Source of the DNA: Dehalococcoidia bacterium
Lineage (GTDB): Bacteria > Chloroflexota > Dehalococcoidia > Dehalococcoidales > BS750m-G39
Direction of reading: 5' to 3'
Assembly (NCBI GenBank): GCA_030615425.1
Contig: JAUWZG010000068.1
Span: 1-5,396 of the forward strand
DNA: 5,396 nt
Part shown: positions 1-5,396 of the stretch, piece by piece
Layout: the number at the start of each line of letters is the position of its first letter
How positions within the stretch are numbered: the stretch's first letter is position 1
Notes under the pieces: model-generated
What the model was told of the DNA's origin: nothing
The model's input: only the letters and a program-made list of their open reading frames with translations
Databases searched by the model: none
Program-made: the position numbers and the translations under genes

Positions 1-698
1 AGGGGGAAGATGATGCGCACAAACCACCACGTCTCGCTAAGCCAAGCTCTTATTCGGTCTCTATCGATAGTCTTCAAAGCATAGGCTGCTACCACTAGCA
101 GTCCTACCGCCCAGACCGCCACCTTTTGCCAGTATGGCCCGTGGATTACAAGATAATTCGGTGCCAGCAGCCAGGCTACCAGTAGCAGGAGCAAGACTAC
201 GTCCTTTCGGCTCATTAAAGGTCCCCCACTCATCTGGATGGTTGAGACGCGGTTTTTTTCTTCCCGGTAAAAAGCATAGACCATAACAAAACCGACGACG
301 AAGCACATGAGTAAGGCACCTACCAATCTAGCTGCAACCATCTCAGCACCCAGTATCTGGCCTGTATAAACCAGAGCCAGAATATTGGCGGCGGGGGCAA
401 CCCAGAGCAGTATGAAGGCGGCACCGATACCAGCTCCACCATAGTAGATGCCACTGGCAACCGGGATGACGGTGCAGGAACAGGCAGCAACAAAGAAGCT
501 ACCGCCAGCAGCAATGCCGAAAGAGGATAGCTTTCGGGCTGCGGCACCGAGATAGCTGATAATGGTCTCACGTCGAACAAAAGTTACTATTCCACCAGCC
601 AGGAGAAAAGCTGGAATGAGGCAGGTAAGCACATGTAGGGCAATATAATCTTTAAGAGCGGTTAGCCCAGCTAGCAAAACATCGGCGAATACTTCCAC
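1..698 (-). CDS. DUF318/ArsP-type permease, 3' end cut by window edge
   Basis: Polytopic inner-membrane permease of the DUF318 (COG0701, ArsP_1) family. Characterised ArsP members export trivalent organoarsenicals, but many relatives have no known substrate. The frame opens with GTG at 698-696 and stays open for 232 codons to the edge. The family usually runs 300 residues or more, so part of the C-terminus is missing. Hydrophobic segments lie near residues 22-42, 64-82, 90-112, 121-144, 167-183 and 191-208, and another starts near 223. The family signature is at residues 73-79 (CSCTVIP), followed by a Gly/Ala-rich helix and WVAPAAN at 99-105. A charged loop at 144-166 splits the two halves. 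GTG was chosen because it lies 3 bp after the arsR stop, sits behind an AGGA, and is followed directly by family-like sequence; no ATG fits. The gene is co-transcribed with arsR and probably induced by its ligand. I am sure of the family and unsure of the substrate. Confidence 0.87.
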   Translation of the reverse strand, partial: MEVFADVLLAGLTALKDYIALHVLTCLIPAFLLAGGIVTFVRRETIISYLGAAARKLSSFGIAAGGSFFVAACSCTVIPVASGIYYGGAGIGAAFILLWVAPAANILALVYTGQILGAEMVAARLVGALLMCFVVGFVMVYAFYREEKNRVSTIQMSGGPLMSRKDVVLLLLLVAWLLAPNYLVIHGPYWQKVAVWAVGLLVVAAYALKTIDRDRIRAWLSETWWFVRIIFP

Positions 699-701
699 TA
701 C

Positions 702-1052
702 CTATTTCCTTAGTCCTTCGGGCCCGACGCGCACCGCGTGCTTTAGTCTTTCCTTGTCCTGTGCCGATACCCCATTGCCGATAGGGGAGTCCTTGAGCAG
801 CTTGGCTAGGGAGGTAGCGTAGCGGTTGGCTGTCTGCCAGTCCACGGAATAAACTATCCATGCTCCGTCTCTCCTGGCCGTTAAGAAACCAGCGTCCTCA
901 AGTATGCCTAGGTTACGCGAAGTCCTTGACTGGGATATATCCAGGGCTTGCATAACCTCGCAGACACAGCATTCTCTCTCCAAAAGCACGTTTAAGATTC
1001 TGAGTCTAGTCTCATCGGAGAGAGCCTTCATCGTCTTAATTAAGTCCTGCAT
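702..1052 (-). CDS. arsR: ArsR/SmtB-family metal(loid)-responsive transcriptional repressor
   Basis: Cytoplasmic dimeric winged-helix repressor of 116 residues, the usual family length. The N-terminus has the typical MKALSDETRLRIL segment (residues 8-20). The metal-box region ECCVCEV (27-33) aligns with the ELCVCDL box of arsenic-sensing ArsR, so Cys29 and Cys31 match two of the three As(III) ligands of plasmid R773 ArsR. The third ligand position is Met34 here, while an extra Cys28 is present. The recognition helix is SQSRTSRNLGILEDAGF (40-56), and the beta-wing follows with RRDGAWIVYSVD (60-71). The ATG at 1052-1050 is preceded by the strong Shine-Dalgarno AAGGGGGAG. The gene heads an operon with the DUF318 permease and diverges from pcrA. 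Autorepression through the palindromes in its promoter is inferred. As(III) or an organoarsenical is the likely ligand; Sb(III) or another thiophilic metal is possible. Confidence 0.93.
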   Translation of the reverse strand: MQDLIKTMKALSDETRLRILNVLLERECCVCEVMQALDISQSRTSRNLGILEDAGFLTARRDGAWIVYSVDWQTANRYATSLAKLLKDSPIGNGVSAQDKERLKHAVRVGPEGLRK

Positions 1053-1054
1053 AA

Positions 1055-1063
1055 CTCCCCCTT
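1055..1063 (-). promoter_or_regulatory. Shine-Dalgarno sequence of arsR
   Basis: The minus strand reads AAGGGGGAG, then TT, then the arsR ATG. The AAGG part lies 7 nt from the start codon, a good distance for pairing with the 16S rRNA tail. It is the strongest ribosome-binding site in the window and contrasts with the absence of one before pcrA. Confidence 0.8.
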
Positions 1064-1081
1064 AGTCAGGATTATAGGTAG

Positions 1082-1101
1082 ATATGCACATATCCGCATA
1101 T
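1082..1101. promoter_or_regulatory. Palindromic operator candidate for ArsR
   Basis: The arms ATATGC (1082-1087) and GCATAT (1096-1101) form a perfect 6-8-6 inverted repeat with a central ATAT (1090-1093). The left half is itself a 5-2-5 palindrome (ATATG, CA, CATAT; 1082-1093). The element starts next to the arsR -10 box and covers the predicted start point near 1095, where a bound repressor would block transcription. AT-rich inverted repeats over the promoter are typical of ArsR/SmtB operators. Assigning it to this ArsR is an inference from position and symmetry. Confidence 0.55.
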
Positions 1102-1130
1102 ATTTTACAATTTTAACAGTTGCTTGTCAA
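1102..1130 (-). promoter_or_regulatory. Sigma-70-type promoter of the arsR-permease operon
   Basis: On the minus strand a consensus -35 TTGACA (1130-1125) is followed by exactly 17 bp and TAAAAT (1107-1102), one mismatch from the consensus -10. The predicted start is near 1095, giving a leader of about 40 nt before the arsR ATG. Such a near-consensus promoter suits a gene kept off by a repressor. Confidence 0.8.
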
Positions 1131-1132
1131 CT
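1118..1132. repeat. Short inverted repeat over the arsR -35 box
   Basis: AGTTG (1118-1122) and CAACT (1128-1132) are perfect inverted arms around a 5-bp spacer. They enclose and overlap the -35 TTGACA. The repeat could be a second protein-binding site or chance, since the arms are only 5 bp and do not extend outward. Its position between the two divergent promoters is the main reason to list it. Confidence 0.35.
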
Positions 1133-1144
1133 AGGTTTTCATCT

Positions 1145-1173
1145 TTAAAACCATTCGCTGCCAATGTTATAAT
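1145..1173 (+). promoter_or_regulatory. Extended -10 promoter of the pcrA-mutL operon
   Basis: The plus strand reads TGTTATAAT at 1165-1173, a perfect extended -10 (TGn plus TATAAT). A poor -35 (TTAAAA, 1145-1150) lies 17 bp upstream, which an extended -10 can tolerate. Initiation about 7 bp past the -10 falls at 1180-1181, the A of the pcrA ATG. The -35 region lies 14 bp from that of the divergent arsR promoter, so the two units are back to back. Confidence 0.65.
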
Positions 1174-1180
1174 GAGCTAG

Positions 1181-3373
1181 ATGGATGTTTTAGCTGAGCT
1201 TAATCCGGCGCAGAGAGAAGCGGCGGAGGTAATTGAGGGACCGGTGCTGATTCTGGCTGGTCCGGGCAGCGGCAAGACCAGGGTCATTGCCCATCGGGTG
1301 GCTTACCTTATCAAGGTCTGTGGGATTAGCCCCCACCGCATTATGGCGGTTACCTTCACCAATAAAGCCGCTAGGGAGATGGGGGAGAGGCTGCAGCGGC
1401 TTATCGGCGCTGCCCTGGGGAACTTAACCATCGGCACCTTTCACGCCATCTGCGCCCGTATCCTGCGTCGGGACGGCCGGGCTACAGGCATTGAACCCAG
1501 GTTCGTAATCTATGATGAGGAAGACCAGCTCAGCCTGCTCAAGCGGTCTATCCAGGAGCTGGGTCTTGACCCCAAGCAGTATGCCCCACGGGCGATAGCT
1601 TCAGCTATTTCCGCCGCCAAGAGCCGTACCATGACTGCGCAGGAATATATTCAGCATACCACCAGCTATTTTGAGGAGGTGGTGGGGCGGGTCTACGAGC
1701 GCTACCAGCAGCTACTGACAGAAAGTAATGCGCTGGACTTTGATGACCTGCTGATGAAAACAGTGCAGCTATTCCGAAATAGCCCTGAGACCTTGGCTAA
1801 ATATCAGTCCAGATACCTGCATATTCTGGTGGATGAGTTTCAGGATACTAACTTAGTCCAGTATGAACTAATAAAGCAACTGGGTGGGGAGAGGCACAAT
1901 ATTTGCGTGGTTGGCGACCCTGACCAGTCGATTTACTCCTGGAGATTTGCCGACCTGCGCAATATCCTCAGCTTTGAGAAGGACTTTCCCGAGGCGAAAC
2001 TGGTACTGTTGGAGCAGAACTATCGCTCCACCAAGCTCATTCTGGAAACAGCGTCTTGCGTAATCTCAGCCAATCAGCTGCGCAAACCCAAGGAACTGTG
2101 GACCAATAATGAGCAAGGCGAGTTGACCAACGTAATTGAGACCTATACCGAGCAGGAGGAAGCCCAGTTTGTGGTCAGCGAGGTGGAGCGTCTGGTGGAG
2201 GGGGGGAAGGCTAGGCTGGGTGACTGTGCTGTGATGTATCGCACCAATGCCCAGTCAAGAGCCCTTGAGGAAGCCTTTATTCGCTACGGGACGCCATACA
2301 AACTGGTAGCTGGCACTCGCTTTTATGAGCGGCGAGAGGTAAAGGATATTATTGCCTATTTGAGGGTTATCCAGAACCCCTATGATAGTGTCAGCCTATG
2401 GAGAATCATCAATGTCCCGGGGCGAGGTATCGGTCAGCGTACGCTGAGCCAACTTTCCAGCTGGGCAAAGTCTCTGGGGGTCTCTCAATATGAGGCACTA
2501 AAGCTTATCGCTGAACAAAAGGACAATGAGGAGCATCAGCCTTCGTTTAACTCTCGAATAGTTAAGGCGCTAGCCAGCTTTGTTAGCCTGATGGAGGAGT
2601 TTATCGCCCGCAGCCGGGAGCTAAACCTGGTTGATTTATTTGACCTGGTTATAAAACGGACTGGCTATGAGGAATATATAATGAGCGGTGAGAACGGCGA
2701 GGAGCGCTGGGAGAATGTCCTTGAGCTTCGTACTGTAGCCGCCGACTATCGTGACTTGAAACCTCCGGAGGGCTTAACCGCCTTTCTTGAGGGGGTAACC
2801 CTGGTATCCGATGTGGATGGGCTTGATGAGACGGTGGATGCCGCCACCTTGGTCACGCTGCATCAGGCTAAGGGGCTGGAGTTTCCGGTGGTGTTTATTG
2901 TTGGCGTGGAGGAGGGTATCCTGCCCCACTTCAGGTCGTTTGACAACCCGGAACAAATGGAGGAGGAGAGGAGGCTATGCTATGTGGGCATAACCAGAGC
3001 CAAGCAGAGGGTATATCTGGTGCATGCCTTCCGCCGTAGCCTGATGGGCTCTAATCTGGTGAGTACGCCATCGCGCTTCTTAGAGGACATACCCCAGCAG
3101 TTGGTAGCCAGTAGCGGCTTGTGGGAAAGGGAAGAAAGCCAGGCAATGCCGTCTTTATACTCCCGGAATAGGATTCCGGCTCCCAATGTCCCCAGCTTTG
3201 ATGTTCCCGAACTGAAGCCTGGCGACCATGTCCACCATGCCCATTTTGGCGATGGGGTGGTGGTGAGCCGCCGACCGGTCAAGGACGATACAGAGGTGAT
3301 GGTTGCCTTCAGCAGTGGGGTGGGGGTGAAGAAGCTGCTTCTTAGTTTTGCCAATCTGGAGAAGAAAAAGTAA
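1181..3373 (+). CDS. pcrA: ATP-dependent 3'-5' DNA helicase PcrA/UvrD (SF1A)
   Basis: Cytoplasmic DNA translocase that unwinds DNA in nucleotide-excision and mismatch repair and clears RecA filaments and stalled RNA polymerase. At 730 residues it matches the PcrA/UvrD family. Motifs in order: Q motif LNPAQREA (7-14), Walker A GPGSGKT (27-33), Ia VTFTNKAAREM (57-67), Ib IGTFHAI (84-90), Walker B VDEFQDTN (217-224), III GDPDQSIYSWRFAD (245-258), IV LEQNYRST (277-284), V VTLHQAKGLEFPVVF (558-572), VI EEERRLCYVGITRAK (594-608). Residues 678-727 form the Tudor-like domain known in PcrA to bind RNA polymerase (GDHVHHAHFGDGVV; later KKLLLSFANLE). The ATG is fixed because an in-frame TAG lies directly before it (1178-1180) and the next residues are needed for the Q motif. 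No Shine-Dalgarno is present. Phe256 replaces the usual small residue of the WRGAD stretch. mutL follows after 2 bp. Confidence 0.97.
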   Translation: MDVLAELNPAQREAAEVIEGPVLILAGPGSGKTRVIAHRVAYLIKVCGISPHRIMAVTFTNKAAREMGERLQRLIGAALGNLTIGTFHAICARILRRDGRATGIEPRFVIYDEEDQLSLLKRSIQELGLDPKQYAPRAIASAISAAKSRTMTAQEYIQHTTSYFEEVVGRVYERYQQLLTESNALDFDDLLMKTVQLFRNSPETLAKYQSRYLHILVDEFQDTNLVQYELIKQLGGERHNICVVGDPDQSIYSWRFADLRNILSFEKDFPEAKLVLLEQNYRSTKLILETASCVISANQLRKPKELWTNNEQGELTNVIETYTEQEEAQFVVSEVERLVEGGKARLGDCAVMYRTNAQSRALEEAFIRYGTPYKLVAGTRFYERREVKDIIAYLRVIQNPYDSVSLWRIINVPGRGIGQRTLSQLSSWAKSLGVSQYEALKLIAEQKDNEEHQPSFNSRIVKALASFVSLMEEFIARSRELNLVDLFDLVIKRTGYEEYIMSGENGEERWENVLELRTVAADYRDLKPPEGLTAFLEGVTLVSDVDGLDETVDAATLVTLHQAKGLEFPVVFIVGVEEGILPHFRSFDNPEQMEEERRLCYVGITRAKQRVYLVHAFRRSLMGSNLVSTPSRFLEDIPQQLVASSGLWEREESQAMPSLYSRNRIPAPNVPSFDVPELKPGDHVHHAHFGDGVVVSRRPVKDDTEVMVAFSSGVGVKKLLLSFANLEKKK

Positions 3374-3375
3374 CT
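3358..3375 (+). promoter_or_regulatory. Weak Shine-Dalgarno and coupling region before mutL
   Basis: GGAGAAG (3358-3364) lies inside the last pcrA codons. The GGAG core is 14 nt from the mutL ATG, further than ideal. The pcrA stop TAA (3371-3373) is 2 nt before that ATG (3376). Ribosomes ending pcrA could restart directly on mutL, so translational coupling is likely. Confidence 0.5.
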
Positions 3376-5064
<1,689 letters not shown>

Positions 5065-5072
5065 GTAGAGGC

Positions 5073-5396
5073 TTATATTTGTTGAAACTCGCTAAATAGG
5101 TCGGAACACAGGCTATTGGGGATGGAGGGTGAAGGCTTGTTGCCCAGGTAGGCGAGCAGAGATGTGATGGAGATATTGCCCTGCTCTATTGCCCAGCTAT
5201 CGGTTTTTTCATCCACTGGCTTATTTACGCTCTGGCGGACAAACCAGTAGTATTGACGTTTACCGTTATATCTTTCCTCAATGGTATCGGTGTGGTTTCT
5301 GCTTGCCGGATAGGTGAGCTTCACCCCCTTGATTTTCTCCCGCGGCAGGTTGGGCAGATTCACACTAAGACAGGTGTTAGGCGGTATGACCCCTGA
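5073..5396 (-). CDS. surE: 5'-nucleotidase SurE, C-terminal part (5' end outside window)
   Basis: Last 107 residues of a SurE-family nucleoside 5'-monophosphate phosphatase, a cytoplasmic metal-dependent enzyme linked to nucleotide salvage and stress survival. The frame is open from the right edge to TAA at 5075-5073. Visible family features, numbered from the edge, are CLSVNLPNLP (9-18), matching the common LNVNVPNLP strand, IKGVKLT (22-28), YYW (49-51), TDSWAIEQG (65-73) and SITSL (76-80). They match the family's closing YYW...TD..A...G..SIT.L pattern. A GTG at 5363-5361 is internal, because SurE sequence continues upstream of it. The catalytic N-terminal aspartates are outside the window. 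After the SIT motif comes a 27-residue tail rich in Ser and Pro. The WFVR replacing the usual W-I-G-G suggests a somewhat divergent member. It converges on mutL. Confidence 0.88.
   Translation of the reverse strand, partial: SGVIPPNTCLSVNLPNLPREKIKGVKLTYPASRNHTDTIEERYNGKRQYYWFVRQSVNKPVDEKTDSWAIEQGNISITSLLAYLGNKPSPSIPNSLCSDLFSEFQQI

Noticed and set aside
61..306. Open frame of 81 codons on the minus strand
   Set aside because: It overlaps the permease in another frame, has no membrane or family character, and is rich in Gly/Arg/Ser as out-of-frame readings often are. It matters only as the -1 frame after the A7 run.
320..580. Open frame of 86 codons on the minus strand
   Set aside because: It lies fully inside the permease in another frame. 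The permease frame has the conserved CSCTVIP signature over the same bases.
652..861. Open frame of 69 codons on the minus strand spanning the arsR/permease junction
   Set aside because: It overlaps the conserved 3' half of arsR and the permease start in a different frame and has no recognisable features.
1071..1076. Perfect TATAAT on the minus strand in the arsR leader
   Set aside because: With a 17-bp spacer the -35 position reads ATGCGG, and a start about 7 bp downstream would fall at the Shine-Dalgarno. The upstream TTGACA-17-TAAAAT pair is far better.
2774..3354. Overlapping minus-strand open frames (2774-2956, 2980-3354) and a plus-strand frame (2811-2993)
   Set aside because: All lie under pcrA motifs V-VI and the Tudor-like domain, which are clearly coding in the main frame. 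None has its own promoter or ribosome-binding site that I can see.
5073..5363. surE fragment read as a complete 96-residue gene starting at GTG 5363
   Set aside because: The same frame is open to the window edge and upstream codons continue the SurE pattern (PPNTCLSV), so that GTG is internal.

Overview
The window is a bacterial chromosomal segment with about half G+C and tightly packed genes. It holds two transcription units that diverge from a 128-bp regulatory gap at 1053-1180, plus the 3' end of a third, convergent gene at the right edge. MutL is the endonuclease type, so the organism is not a MutH-containing enteric relative. From memory of the family sequences, the proteins look most like Chloroflexota (Dehalococcoidia-like). 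That placement is an inference and could not be checked here.

Left, minus strand (1-1052): an ArsR-family metal(loid)-sensing repressor is followed after 3 bp by a GTG-started DUF318/ArsP-type permease that runs off the left edge. The permease has no ATG start and is open at the edge, so it is easily missed. The upstream gap carries a near-consensus sigma-70 promoter (TTGACA, 17 bp, TAAAAT), a palindromic operator candidate at the start point, and a strong ribosome-binding site. Together these read as an autoregulated efflux operon, possibly for arsenicals.

Centre, plus strand (1181-5064): pcrA/uvrD (730 aa, all superfamily 1A helicase motifs and a C-terminal RNA-polymerase-binding Tudor-like domain) and mutL (562 aa, GHKL ATPase, DQHA(X)2E(X)4E nuclease motif, clamp-binding motif) are separated by 2 bp. 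They look like a mismatch-repair/helicase operon. A perfect extended -10 element ends 7 bp before the pcrA ATG, and an in-frame stop directly precedes that ATG, so the operon mRNA is probably leaderless.

Right, minus strand (5073-5396): the last 107 residues of a SurE-type 5'-nucleotidase, converging on mutL with 8 bp between the stop codons.

I saw no RNA genes, mobile elements, CRISPR arrays or defence-type novel systems. The noteworthy items are the hidden permease, the leaderless operon start and the divergent control region.
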